Source: Helicobacter pylori
Lineage (GTDB): Bacteria > Campylobacterota > Campylobacteria > Campylobacterales > Helicobacteraceae
Assembly (NCBI RefSeq): GCF_016755635.1
Contig: NZ_CP051500.1
Coordinates: 1,364,001-1,428,000 of the forward strand
Length of the DNA stretch: 64,000 bases
Direction: 5' to 3'
The translations under genes were made by a program, and so were the position numbers. Shown in pieces: positions 22,296 through 32,307 of the stretch (position 1 is its first letter; each line of letters opens with the position of its first letter). The notes under the pieces were generated by a model. The model did not search any database. It saw nothing but the letters and a program-made list of their open reading frames with translations, and was not told where the DNA came from.

Positions 22296-22933
22296 AGTGG
22301 GTTAAAGCGATAGCCCACCCCCTTATGCGTTTCTATGCAATTTTTACCCAAAAGCTTGCGCAGCACCTTAATGTAAGTGCGTAAGGTGGAATCATCAATA
22401 GCCTGCTCCCATAAGTTATTTTCTAACGCTTGAGAGCTAATGATTTGCCCCTTATGCTCTAAAAAGTATTCTAAAAGCTGGGCGGTTTTGGGCGGCAAGA
22501 TCTCTTTTTTGCCCCTAACACTCAAGCAATTTTGGTAATAAAAAATATTAGGCATGATTTCTATGGGATCATCATTGAAAAACCTTTTAATGCGCACTTC
22601 CAATTCGTCCAAATCAAAAGGCTTTTTCAAATAATCGCTCGCTCCTAAATTAAAAGCGTTTTTTAAGGTAGCGTTATCCTGTAAGGCGGTGATAAAAATC
22701 ACAGGCGTAGAGATCAAAAAATCGTTTTTGATGCGCTTAAACAATTCCAAGCTATTCATTTCAGGCACTTGCACGTCTAAAAGCAAGAGGTTAAAACGCT
22801 CAACCGAGAGCCTTTCATAAGCCTCTTTCCCGTTAAAAGCGCAAAACACTTCATAGCCCAAATGCTCCAAAAATTCCTTGATACTCTCGCTTAAAAGGTA
22901 ATCGTCTTCTAGTAAAAAAATCTTTTTTTGCAT
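22292..22933 (-). CDS. crdR: Response regulator CrdR (OmpR family)
   Basis: CrdR is the DNA-binding partner of CrdS; in H. pylori it activates the copper-resistance operon crdAB/czc (not in this window). The 213 residues comprise a receiver domain with acidic pocket ED (9-11), the phospho-acceptor Asp53 in LLLLDVQVP, and Lys in YLKKPF. A C-terminal winged helix follows (about 125-213, [20 protein letters not shown] ... [14 protein letters not shown]). Its stop TGA overlaps the crdS ATG. The first 65 bp of its 5' region is duplicated at 26062-26126. Confidence 0.95.
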   Translation of the reverse strand: MQKKIFLLEDDYLLSESIKEFLEHLGYEVFCAFNGKEAYERLSVERFNLLLLDVQVPEMNSLELFKRIKNDFLISTPVIFITALQDNATLKNAFNLGASDYLKKPFDLDELEVRIKRFFNDDPIEIMPNIFYYQNCLSVRGKKEILPPKTAQLLEYFLEHKGQIISSQALENNLWEQAIDDSTLRTYIKVLRKLLGKNCIETHKGVGYRFNPL

Positions 22934-22948
22934 GGGGGTATTGTAGCG
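22884..22948. repeat. 65-bp direct repeat: crdR 5' end, original copy
   Basis: Identical at 65 of 65 positions to 26062-26126, including the crdR start codon and upstream bases to gtagcg. The distant copy has no crdR body attached, so this is the original. Confidence 0.95.
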
Positions 22949-22954
22949 CTAATT

Positions 22955-23016
22955 GCCTTTATACCAAAAGCAATTATGAAAAGCGCTCCCTTAAAAAAGA
23001 CACCGCCTTATTTTAT
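22955..23016. repeat. 62-bp fragment of the type III mod gene, next to crdR
   Basis: Matches 26487-26548, inside the mod coding region, at 59 of 62 positions. It lies between the crdR upstream region and the stop codon of the HpyAII-like nuclease gene, where no mod gene exists. Together with the 65-bp repeat, this suggests a duplicated target whose left copy lost about 360 bp. Confidence 0.92.
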
Positions 23017-24285
23017 CAGCCGTTTTTAGAATGCAATAAATCTTTATTGTATTTCAGCATGGCATCTTGTAAATCAAGTTTATATAACACATTTTCAATG
23101 TAAGTAAAATAAAGGCTTTCTTGTTCTTCTTTTAAGCCTTTAGATAAAATCACATCGCAATTTTTAAAATACAAACAAATATGTTTATTTTGCGTTTGAG
23201 ATATTTTCGCATGGTTAAAAGCGTCAATATAGATTAAATTTTCCCATTTATCCAAAAGATCAAACTCTTCTATAGAGCGAGCCAAGCATAAAGGCACAAT
23301 GTGGTGCAACTCAAAGCCCTTTTCTTTTTTTACGCCATGTTTTTCAAAATAAAGGGCTTTTTCTTTAATGGAGCGTTTGAGTTTTTTATCGTTTTGTTTG
23401 TTTTCTTCATTGAACGTTTTTAAAATAAGCCTCTCTTTATTGGTTTCAAAAAACACGCTTTGTTCTAGCAAGCTAAAAATTTGTTGGGCTTGATTTTTCC
23501 AATTATGATAATCTCTCTTGTCTAACTTATTCCCGTTAAAATGGTTAGGGTTGCAATAATCTTGCGCTAACTCTTTTAATTTTTCTTTTTGGATACGGCT
23601 TAAACTCCTATACTCTCTAACGTATTCTATGATTTCACTTCTAGTCAAATTTTCAATATTTAAAAACGTAACAAAAAACATCATTTCTTCAATGTCTAAA
23701 TAATGATTTTCAAGCTCTATCATCACCTCTCTGCATTCTGCCCCAAAACCTTGTAAAAGATTTTCTAAAGCTTGCGTGTAACAAAAATTTTTTCTTAACA
23801 AATCCTGCGCGTTTAAAAATTCTATAGCTAAGGGAGTTAAACTGATATATTTAATACTGCTTTGAATGTAGGGGTTTGTAGGTTCTTTGTTTTTATTGTA
23901 GCGTTCAATCAACCCCATTCTATGCATATCTACAAAAAGATTTTTTCTCAAGCTATCTTGAGTTACTTGATTCTTTTTTCCTAAATTGTCTTGAGGCATT
24001 TCAAACTTGCAGATATTATCAACCACTTTTGCATAAACCTCTTCGCCTATGATATTGCTAGGGCGTTTGCTCATATCGGTGGTGCGGATTTGTAAAAAAT
24101 CTCCTCCCACTTCATTAAAAATAGCTTGAATAATGGTTTTAATCTTATTTTGATCGTAACGATTGTGTTGGGAAGTGTAAGCCCCTATAATCAGAGCTTT
24201 TTATGCGATTAGCCAAGAATTTCAAACACTCCTTGCTAGGGTCAAGCTGTGTGGTTTCTAGCAAAATTTTTTCTAATTTTGGCAT
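23016..24285 (-). pseudogene. MboII-type (HpyAII-like) restriction endonuclease, frameshifted near its 5' end
   Basis: Start ATG at 24285 gives MPKLEKILLETTQLDPSKEC, then an A5 run at 24198-24202 (coding strand) moves the frame and stops about 20 codons later. With A4 it reads on as IKALIIGAYTSQHNRYDQNK into the long downstream frame. The C-terminal half carries an HNH-like nuclease motif: ELHHIVPLCLA (HH pair), NLIYIDAFNH (N) and AKISQ. The product would cut near GAAGA, inferred from the two linked methylases. The gene stop abuts the duplicated mod fragment at 23016. An internal start is possible but would lose about 60 residues. Confidence 0.83.
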
Positions 24286-24300
24286 GTTAAATATCCTTTT

Positions 24301-25083
24301 TTATTCGCATTCATTATACCTAAACATTTCTAAACTCTCATGCACATATTCAGCATGGCTCTCACACCCTATCAAATTACGCCCCAAACTTTTAGCCACT
24401 AAGCTAATCATTCCACTGCCGCTAAACAAATCTAAAATCAAATCGTTTTTGTGAGAGCTAGCCTTTATCATGCGTTCAATGAGCGCTTTAGGTTTGATGC
24501 TGGGGTGTTTGGGCTTAAGGATTTTACCCTTCTCTTTTTCAACATGCCTTTGTGAAGTGATTTCCCACACATCAAGGCATAATTTACCCTTAGGGTTAGG
24601 GAACCAGCGTTTGTTATTTTTTAAAATCCCCTTACTTTGAGCATGTTTGATGCGTTCGGTGGATTCATAAGCAATGCGAACTTCATCGGCATTAAAGGTG
24701 TAGTTTTTCTTATGCATGCTATAAAATAAAATGCTTTCTTGCGCGTGGTTATAACGCTTTTTGGCGTTGGCAAACCCATCTTTTTTAACCCAAGTGATAA
24801 AATTTAAAAAATGCGCTTTTTTATGGCGCAAATACGCTAAAAATAAAGCGCAATTAAAGGGGGTATTAAAGATATAAAAACTCCCTGTGTCTTTGATTTT
24901 GGGTAGCACTTTATCAATCCAAGCGTAAGAAAATGTTAAAAACTCTTCATCATTTTTAAAACTATCCCATGAAGCAATTTTAAGATTGTAGGGGGGATCA
25001 ATAATGGCTAAATCAACGCTTTTATCTTCTAATTTGTCTAAAAAGGTGAAAACATCTTCTATATAAATCTTATTCAAAATCAA
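24301..25083 (-). CDS. MboII-type adenine-N6 DNA methyltransferase (M1)
   Basis: 260 residues of the beta-class methylase layout: IIDPPYNLK (DPPY at 29-32) first, then the target-recognition region, then LDLFSGSGMISLVAKSLGRN (motif I) near the C-terminus. DPPY motifs go with adenine-N6 methylation. Paired with a second methylase of the TSPPY type and an HNH-type nuclease, this is the arrangement of MboII-like systems recognising asymmetric GAAGA, where each strand needs its own methylase. It overlaps the upstream methylase by 14 bases. The gene looks intact. Confidence 0.88.
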   Translation of the reverse strand: MILNKIYIEDVFTFLDKLEDKSVDLAIIDPPYNLKIASWDSFKNDEEFLTFSYAWIDKVLPKIKDTGSFYIFNTPFNCALFLAYLRHKKAHFLNFITWVKKDGFANAKKRYNHAQESILFYSMHKKNYTFNADEVRIAYESTERIKHAQSKGILKNNKRWFPNPKGKLCLDVWEITSQRHVEKEKGKILKPKHPSIKPKALIERMIKASSHKNDLILDLFSGSGMISLVAKSLGRNLIGCESHAEYVHESLEMFRYNECE

Positions 25084-25933
25084 ACAAGTTTCCTAGTTTT
25101 TGCTCAATCAAGGGCTTATAATTTTCATAGAGTTCATAACCTATAAAATTTCTTTTTAAAAGTTTTGCTTCCCTTAAGGTTGTCCCGCTCCCGCTAAATG
25201 GATCTAGAACCACATCGCCCACGCAACTATACAATCTAATCAAGCGCCTTGCTAATTCAGCCGGCATTAAAGCCGCATGCTTACCAAAAGCAATATCGTT
25301 TTTATTAGGGATTGGGATTTCCCAAATTTGTTTGGTAAATTCCACCCATTCCTCTTGAGTCAATTGGCTTTGTTCTTTTTGCTCTTCTGTGGGTTGTTTG
25401 GGTTTGCCGTCTTTGACAAACACGCCGATAAATTCTATAGTATTTTGCGCATAAAAATTCCTAGGAAAAGGGTAGCTCCCAAACATCAATCTTTTAGTAG
25501 GATTGGCGCGTTTCCAAATATAGACATCTAGTAAGAACATTTTAGGCTTGTTTTCTAGCGTGTTGTTTAAATCATGCAAAATGGAGTGTTGAATATCAGC
25601 ATGCAAATCAAAGATATGGCGGTTATAGTGCGTGTTTAAAACCTTTTTAAGCATGGGCATTAAAGGCACATTAATGCATAGCTTACCATTGGGTTTTAGC
25701 ACTCTGTAGCACTCAAGCCAAACTTTTAAAAGACCTAAAAGATAATCTTCATATTTTTCTAACGCCCCCAAATCTTCAACATGTTGGACTGAATGCTGTA
25801 AATCTTGTGTGCCATTTTTTGCGTAATCTTTAATGTTGAAATAAGGCGGGCTTGTGATGATCAAATCCACGCTATTATCTGGCACTTCATTCATGTTGGT
25901 GCTGCTATGATAAAACACTTTATTGATATTCAA
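25070..25933 (-). CDS. MboII-type DNA methyltransferase, probably cytosine-N4 (M2)
   Basis: 287 residues with TSPPYFNIK (SPPY at 28-31) and a C-terminal DPFSGSGTTLREAKLLKRNF motif I. S/TSPPY signatures are typical of cytosine-N4 methylases, so this enzyme likely protects the TCTTC strand of GAAGA while M1 protects the other. First gene of the three-gene cassette; its promoter should lie in 25934-26000. The start ATG at 25933 is preceded by a weak ribosome site. Intact as read. With the nuclease frameshifted, the two methylases are probably orphan activities here. Confidence 0.86.
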   Translation of the reverse strand: MNINKVFYHSSTNMNEVPDNSVDLIITSPPYFNIKDYAKNGTQDLQHSVQHVEDLGALEKYEDYLLGLLKVWLECYRVLKPNGKLCINVPLMPMLKKVLNTHYNRHIFDLHADIQHSILHDLNNTLENKPKMFLLDVYIWKRANPTKRLMFGSYPFPRNFYAQNTIEFIGVFVKDGKPKQPTEEQKEQSQLTQEEWVEFTKQIWEIPIPNKNDIAFGKHAALMPAELARRLIRLYSCVGDVVLDPFSGSGTTLREAKLLKRNFIGYELYENYKPLIEQKLGNLFDFE

Positions 25934-26061
25934 TCTTATTTTTACCTTTTATTAAACTTCAATGGGTTTTGCATGAAAGAATTTTACAATGAAATAGGGG
26001 TATTTTAAAAAATGAGTCAGTCAAGGTAATCTAAAATTTCAATAAGCCAAACTCCCTAACG

Positions 26062-26126
26062 CTCTCGCTTAAAAGGTAATCGTCTTCTAGTAAAAAAATC
26101 TTTTTTTGCATGGGGGTATTGTAGCG
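26062..26126. repeat. 65-bp direct repeat: displaced copy of the crdR 5' end
   Basis: Identical to 22884-22948 but not followed by the rest of crdR. It lies directly upstream of the mod promoter, as expected if crdR and mod were divergent neighbours before the three-gene cassette was inserted. Confidence 0.95.
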
Positions 26127-26146
26127 TTTTAATGAGTGGGGTTTGT

Positions 26147-26152
26147 TATAAT
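26147..26152 (+). promoter_or_regulatory. -10 box of the type III mod-res operon, with strong ribosome site
   Basis: TATAAT at 26147-26152, then AAGGAG at 26164-26169, seven bases before the ATG at 26177. This ribosome site decides the start over an upstream in-frame codon at 26132. The transcript leader would be only about 18 bases. Confidence 0.75.
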
Positions 26153-26176
26153 ACTTGTTTTTTAAGGAGCGTTATA

Positions 26177-28634
26177 ATGAAAACGAACGAAGCGCAATTT
26201 TATGAAGTTTTAGAAAACCTTTTTATAGGCGTTAAGATTGAAGACAAACAAGAAAGCCTTTTAGATCCTAACGCTAAAGCAATGAAAAATGGCATGCTCA
26301 ATCTCATGAAGGCTAAGAGCAAGTATTATCAAAGCAAAAAACAAGAATTAGAAAAATTCATTGATTTAAAATGCCAAAATAACAACGATCTCAAAGAAGA
26401 ATTGTTTGACAAACTCTATAGCTTTTTCAAGCGTTATTTGAGCGCTAATGGAGGGATTTATTTCAACGACACGCCCCTTTATGATAGCCTTTATACCAAA
26501 AGCGATTATGAAAAATGCTCCCTTAAAAAAGACACCGCCTTATTTTATAAAACTAAAGATCTTTACTATGTGAAAAGCGAAACGATTTATAAGGATTTTT
26601 GCTTTGAATTAGAGGGTATTCTTTTTAATTTTGACGCTTCTTCATTGGAAAGTAAAAAAAATAATGAAAAAATAGATTTAGTCTTTAATCTAAAAGATAC
26701 AGACACAAAAACTAACACCCTGAATTTTAGCGTTACGCTCAGTAGCAAGGGAACTCAAACAAAAACGAATGAAATCCTAAAAAAATGTTTCAATCAAGGC
26801 GTCAAACTTAATGAAGAAGTGTTAAAAAAAGCGTTTGCTAAATTCAAAAAGCAAGGCAGTATGGATTATTTCATCCATAAAAACGCGCTAGGGTTTTTAA
26901 AAGAGCAGTTGGATTTGTATCTGTTTGAATACCTTTTTAAAGAAATGACTGCATTTGATGCCAAACGCCTTAATGAGATCAACACCATTAAGGAAGTGGC
27001 GTTGCAAGTGATTGTATTAGTGAGCGAATTTGAAAACGAACTTTGTAAGATTTGGAACAAACCCCGCTTTGTATTGAACTCGCATTTCATTGTGAGCTTA
27101 GACAAATTAAAAGCCAAAAACTACGATCTAAATAAAATCACAAACCACAAAAACTACCCCAAACAAGTTAAAGAATGGCAAGACTTGAATTTAGAGATCA
27201 CAGACAATCTTTTAGAAAACGAGTTTTTGCCCCTAGACACGATTTATTTTAAAGATTTAGAAGAAGAGATTAAAAACTTATTCAGCGAAGATGAAATCAA
27301 CGGCACGCTCATTAAAAGCGAAAACTACCAAGCCCTAAACTCCCTTAAAAACCGCTATAAAGAAGCCATTGATTGCATTTATATTGATCCGCCTTATAAC
27401 ACGCAAAACAATGAATTTGTTTATGCGGATAATTTCAAGCGCTCCAGCTGGCTCGCTATGATGGAAAACCGCCTAGAGCTTGCGCATGCCTTATTGAATG
27501 ATAAAGGCGTGATGTTTGTGAGCATTGATGACAACGAACAGGCTTACTTGAAAGTGTTGATGGACGAAGTGTTTAATGGGGGGGGGTGATAACTTTGTAG
27601 CCAATGTGGTTTGGCAACGATCCTATTCTCCCATTAATTTAAAAAAACATTTTTCTAACAACCATGACTATATTTTAACTTATTCAAAAAACATTGAAAA
27701 CTTGCATGATTTTACCCTTGAGCGCACAAAAGAAATGAATGCACGCTATAAAAATTTAGATAATGATGAAAGAGGCGTGTGGAAGTCCTCCGATTTGTCA
27801 GTTGGACCGGCTGTTGAGCGCAATATTTACCCTATTTTTAACCCCTACACCAAGCAAGAAATCTTACCCCCTCATGGTTATTCATGGCTTTTTTCACAAG
27901 AAAGATTACAAGAATTGATCGCTGATAATCGCATCTTTTTCCCTAAAAGTGGTAGGGGTGTGCCATGTTACAAACGCTTTTTAAGTGAAGTCAAGCAAGG
28001 CGTAACCCCCATGAGTTTATGGACTTATCAAGAAGTAGGACACACTCAAGACGCTAAAAGAGAAATCAAAGAGATTTTTGATGGGAAAGCCCTTTTTGAC
28101 ACCCCCAAACCCGAATCCCTACTCCAACGCATTTTAGAAATTTCCACAAAAGAAAACGATCTCGTGTGTGATTTTTTCGCCGGGAGCGGGACGACTTGCG
28201 CGGTGGCGCACAAAATGAAAAGGAAGTATATCGGTATTGAAATGGGAGAGCATTTTGAGCGCGTGATTTTGCCTCGCCTTAAAAAGGTTATAGGCGGTTT
28301 TAAAAGCGGCGCGGCTAAAGAATTTAATAAAGGTGGGGTAGTCAAAGTCTATGAATTGGAAAGCTATGAAGAGATTTTAAGAAAAATCAAGTATGAAGAC
28401 AACGACAAACCCCTAGCGTATGATGAACAATACAGCGATTTAGTGGAATGCAAAAACGAATCTTACATGCTCAATATAGAAGCGCTAGAAAAAATGGGCG
28501 TGGATATTAAAGAAACTTTAGAAAATTTACACGGCGTTGGAGTGGAGTTTTTCAATGAAAAAGTGGTGAAATTTAAAGGGAATGATAAAGAAATAGAGAT
28601 TTTAAAGGCCTTAAAAGAAGCGCTCATTTGGTAA
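26177..28634 (+). CDS. mod: Type III methyltransferase Mod, phase-variable, OFF (G9 tract)
   Basis: Mod recognises the target and methylates adenine; it works alone or with Res. The first part (26177-27588) is a normal beta-class N-terminus with DPPYN at residues 404-407, the DNFKRSSWL block and SIDDNEQAYLKVLMDEVF. At G9 (27578-27586) the frame reads AAT GGG GGG GGG TGA and stops. The rest (NFVANVVWQRSY ... DFFAGSGTTCAVAHKMKRKY) continues in another frame; eight or eleven Gs would join them. The central target-recognition region (about 27600-28000) is the variable part in such genes. Known phase-variable Mod proteins alter expression of many genes. Confidence 0.9.
27578..27586. repeat. G9 contingency tract in mod
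   Basis: Nine G between GTGTTTAAT and TGATAAC. A tract length of 8 or 11 (2 modulo 3) gives AAT GGG GGG GGT GAT and the full methylase; 9 gives immediate termination. Confidence 0.93.
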
Positions 28635-28644
28635 GGAAAAAATA

Positions 28645-31527
28645 ATGGCAAAGAAAAAACAAGAAATAAGGAATAATGAAATTTTTGTCGCTCAAAAACT
28701 CGCTGAAGAGGAATTGAATATTAACGAGATTAACGATCCGTTAGAAATGCTGGACTTTAAAAGCTTTGATAGTAATAAAGAGCTTTTAGATTACCAACAG
28801 CAAGCTTTGATCAACGCTTTTAGAATGCTTGTCGCTTATTTTAGGGATTTCAAAGAAAATAAAAAAGAATTTTACGCGTTTTATCAAAAACATTATTCAT
28901 TCGCTAATTGCGATTTCGCTAAAAAGAAACTCAACCATTTGTTAAAGAGCCATTTTAAGGTAGAAAATCATTGCGTGAAGTTTGAAAACTTTATCAACCG
29001 CCTAGCCTTTTACATGGCCACAGGGAGCGGTAAAACGATCGTCATTATCAAACTGGTAGAGCTTTTAAGCGTGGCTATGGGAATGGGTTTGATCCCTAAG
29101 AAAAATATCATGTTTTTTAGCGCGAACGAGCATTTGATCAAGCAATTTGAAAAAGAAATTGAAAAATACAACCGCAATAAGGACTATTCCAAACAAATTG
29201 ATTTCAAAAACCTTAAAAGCGTTAAGAATAAGGATTTTTATCGCGCTCCAAAAGATTCTTTAATGAAAAAAATCGCTCTTTTTTATTACCGCGCGGATTT
29301 AATGAGCGATGAAGAAAGCAAGGAAAACCTTTTAAATTATAAGGATTGTTGGGATAATGGGGAAAACTATGTGATTTTAGATGAAGCGCATAAGGGGAAT
29401 AAGACTGAGAGCAAAAGACAGGCTATTTTTAGCCTATTATCTCAAAAAGGGTTTTTATTCAATTTCAGTGCCACTTTCACCGAAGAGAGCGATCTCATCA
29501 CTGCGGTGTATAATTTAAGCGTGGGCGAGTGGGTGAAGCTTGGCTATGGTAAAGAGTCTGTTTTATTGAAGAAAAACAATTTAAGCGCTTTTAAGGAATT
29601 GAAAGATTTAAACGATAGGGAAAAAGAAATCGCTCTTTTAAAGGCGTTATTGCTTTTAGGCATGCAAAAACGCTATAAAGTAGAAGGCTATTTTTACGAC
29701 CCTTTAATGCTCGTGTTCACGCATTCTGTGAACGTGGAAAACAGCGATGCGGAAATCTTTTTTAAAACTTTAGCACGCGTGATTGAAAATGACGATGAGA
29801 GCGATTTTTTAAAGGCTAAAGACGATTTATTAGAGGAATTAGAGGGTCCGGAATTCCTTTTTAGCGATGGCAAAGATCAAAAAGATAAAATTGAGGTTTT
29901 TAAAGAGGGTTTAAAAAGCATGGATTTTAAAGGCTTAAAAGAAGCAGTTTTTTATGCCAGTAACGGGCATATTGAAGTCATCATTAACCCTAAAAACAAC
30001 CAAGAAATCGCTTTCAAGCTCAACACAAGCGACAAAGTCTTTTGCCTGATTAGAATAGGCGATATTACAGAATGGATCCGTGAAAAATTAAAGAGCGTGA
30101 AGGTGGTGAGTAAGAATTTGAGCTTTAAAGAAGAGAGCTATTTCAGCCAGATTGATAAGAGCAGTATCAATATTTTAGTGGGGTCTCGCGCTTTTGATAC
30201 CGGGTGGGATAGCACAAGGCCTAGCGTGATTTTATTTTTAAATATAGGGCTTGATGATGACGCTAAAAAATTGGTGAAACAATCTTTTGGCAGGGGCGTA
30301 AGGATTGAAAGCGTCAAAAACCAACGCCAAAGGTTAGCGTATTTAGACATAGATGAAGCCGTTAAAGACAAGCTGAAACCAAACGCTGCAATGCTGGAAA
30401 CGCTTTTTGTGATACCCACCAACCATGCAAGCCTTGAAGCGATTTTAAAGTTCCAAAAAGAGAGCGAAAATGGGGGTGAGAATAGAGGTTCTTGGCATGA
30501 AATCAAATTAGAAAAAACGCCCATGAAACACGCCTTATTCGTGCCTTGCTACCGAAAAGAACAAACCAACGCTCTTAAAATTTCTCCAAGCGCTTCGTTT
30601 AAAATGAGCGAAAAAAATTTTAAGGATTTAAAAGAGCATTTTCATTTAATGAGTGAAAAGCATTTTATTTTAAAGCATGAAATTTATGACCCTAAAGATT
30701 ACGCGCTGTTAAAAGAAATGATACAAACAGTGCATTTTAAAAAGGTATCAACCTGGCATTATAAAGATTTAGATTACATGATTTCTGAAATTAAAGGCAA
30801 GCTATACCCTAATCAAAAAGTGCCTAAAGACGAATTTAACGCCCTAGATAATGAGAAAATCGTGCATTTTAAAAGGATTAAAGTTAAGGCAGATAAAAAA
30901 GAAAAATTGATTCAAACCATTCAAGAAGTGAAAGAGTATGTGCCTTTGGATACAGAAAAACACAAACAAGACAAAACGTTCAAAGTTGATGACGCAGAGC
31001 TGTTAAAACTCAAGGAGCATTACTACACCCCTTTAATTAAAGCCAAAAACTGCGATTGGCTTAAGCATGTGGTTAAAGTAAAGAGCGAGAGCGATTTTTT
31101 AGAAGAGTTGTTAAAGATTACCGAAACGCTGCAAGAAAACTATGATTTTTGGGCGTTCAGCAAGATTGATGAGCATTTAGACAATTTGTTTATCCCTTAT
31201 ATAGACAACGGCACTACAGAAAGGCGCTTTTTCCCTGATTTTATCTTTTGGCTGCAAAAAGGCAATACGCAGATCATTTGCTTCATTGATCCTAAAGGGA
31301 GCAAACGCACTGATTACGAGCATAAGGCAGATGCGTATCAACTTTTTAAAGATAAAGTTTTTAACCCTAAAGACAATCCCAATCTCAAAATCAAAGTGGT
31401 TTTAAAATTTTATGGGGATAAGGATGATGTGGGGGAGCGTTATAGGGATCTTTGGATTGAAAAAGGGAAACTAGAATATTTTTTTCTGGATTTAAAGGAT
31501 TGGCCTGATTTCATTGAAAAGGGTTAA
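28645..31527 (+). CDS. res: Type III restriction enzyme Res subunit
   Basis: Res is the ATP-dependent helicase-like translocase/nuclease that cuts only in complex with Mod. The 960 residues show superfamily 2 motifs in order: Walker A MATGSGKTIVIIKL (about 130), DEAH box ILDEAHKGNKTES (about 250), FSATFTEE, and motif VI KQSFGRGVRIE. The C-terminal PD-(D/E)XK site is FFPDFIFWLQ ... CFIDPKGS. It lies 10 bp after mod. Intact, but with Mod off-frame no target recognition is available, so the system should be silent. Confidence 0.94.
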   Translation: MAKKKQEIRNNEIFVAQKLAEEELNINEINDPLEMLDFKSFDSNKELLDYQQQALINAFRMLVAYFRDFKENKKEFYAFYQKHYSFANCDFAKKKLNHLLKSHFKVENHCVKFENFINRLAFYMATGSGKTIVIIKLVELLSVAMGMGLIPKKNIMFFSANEHLIKQFEKEIEKYNRNKDYSKQIDFKNLKSVKNKDFYRAPKDSLMKKIALFYYRADLMSDEESKENLLNYKDCWDNGENYVILDEAHKGNKTESKRQAIFSLLSQKGFLFNFSATFTEESDLITAVYNLSVGEWVKLGYGKESVLLKKNNLSAFKELKDLNDREKEIALLKALLLLGMQKRYKVEGYFYDPLMLVFTHSVNVENSDAEIFFKTLARVIENDDESDFLKAKDDLLEELEGPEFLFSDGKDQKDKIEVFKEGLKSMDFKGLKEAVFYASNGHIEVIINPKNNQEIAFKLNTSDKVFCLIRIGDITEWIREKLKSVKVVSKNLSFKEESYFSQIDKSSINILVGSRAFDTGWDSTRPSVILFLNIGLDDDAKKLVKQSFGRGVRIESVKNQRQRLAYLDIDEAVKDKLKPNAAMLETLFVIPTNHASLEAILKFQKESENGGENRGSWHEIKLEKTPMKHALFVPCYRKEQTNALKISPSASFKMSEKNFKDLKEHFHLMSEKHFILKHEIYDPKDYALLKEMIQTVHFKKVSTWHYKDLDYMISEIKGKLYPNQKVPKDEFNALDNEKIVHFKRIKVKADKKEKLIQTIQEVKEYVPLDTEKHKQDKTFKVDDAELLKLKEHYYTPLIKAKNCDWLKHVVKVKSESDFLEELLKITETLQENYDFWAFSKIDEHLDNLFIPYIDNGTTERRFFPDFIFWLQKGNTQIICFIDPKGSKRTDYEHKADAYQLFKDKVFNPKDNPNLKIKVVLKFYGDKDDVGERYRDLWIEKGKLEYFFLDLKDWPDFIEKG

Positions 31528-31557
31528 AAACGCACTTGAATAGCCTTGAATAGAGCG

Positions 31558-32304
31558 CTAGTTTTTCACACCGCTTAAAAACACATGCCTTAAAAGTTTG
31601 GCTTCGCTTATAAAAGCGTTTTTTAATACCGCGCTTTTATAAGTGTAATGATCTTCAATGCTTGAAACTTCGCCCACAAACACCCCCGCTCCAAAAATCC
31701 CATCTAGCCCGCTCGTTAGCACTTGATCGCCTATGTTGATTTCAGCGCTTGGGACAATGAAATCCACGATTAATTCTTGCCTAAAATTAGATCCTATGAA
31801 GCCTAGCACTTGATTTTTGCCTACCATCACGCTATAAGCGCACCGCTTGTGAGCGTTCAAAAACCCGTTCAAGCGCCCTTTTTCTAGCACCGCAATGCCT
31901 ATGGCTTGATTGTGAGAGACAAGGCCATAAATCTTATTTTCTTCTAAATTTACAATAGGGTTGAGAGAAACGCTGTGCGTGTCTTCTAAACTGATGAATG
32001 AAGTCATAAAGGTGGGGGTATAAGTCATTTTTGGATTTTCTAAAGGATAGATACTATTCAAACGCTCTTTCAAATCAGCGTTTTCTAGTTTTAAAGCTTC
32101 TAAAATCAAGCGTTCTTTTTGAAATTCCTTAATGTTTTGGGCTTGAAAAAAATACGCTTGAACGTTGTCCAGTAAGCTGTTTTTAGCGCTCATCAAGGCG
32201 TTTTTAATCCGGTCGCTGATATAAGAAGAGCTGCCTTTAATGTCTAAAAAATAAAAAATAAGAAAAATCCCTAAAAGCCAAAGGAATTTAAAATAAAAAC
32301 GCAT
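31558..32304 (-). CDS. mreC: Rod shape-determining protein MreC
   Basis: MreC links the cytoplasmic MreB filaments to cell-wall enzymes. 248 residues: an N-terminal membrane helix (about 5-22), a periplasmic coiled coil (about 45-85, KEFQKERLILEALKLENADL), then a beta-rich domain with VLTSGLDGIFGAGVFVGEV near the end. Convergent with the type III res gene. It starts just after mreB stops (3-bp gap) and is the last gene of the fabZ-lpxA-clpX-mreB-mreC run. H. pylori is helical and needs these proteins for shape; MreB is not essential in it, per published work. Confidence 0.95.
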   Translation of the reverse strand: MRFYFKFLWLLGIFLIFYFLDIKGSSSYISDRIKNALMSAKNSLLDNVQAYFFQAQNIKEFQKERLILEALKLENADLKERLNSIYPLENPKMTYTPTFMTSFISLEDTHSVSLNPIVNLEENKIYGLVSHNQAIGIAVLEKGRLNGFLNAHKRCAYSVMVGKNQVLGFIGSNFRQELIVDFIVPSAEINIGDQVLTSGLDGIFGAGVFVGEVSSIEDHYTYKSAVLKNAFISEAKLLRHVFLSGVKN

Positions 32305-32307
32305 GCA

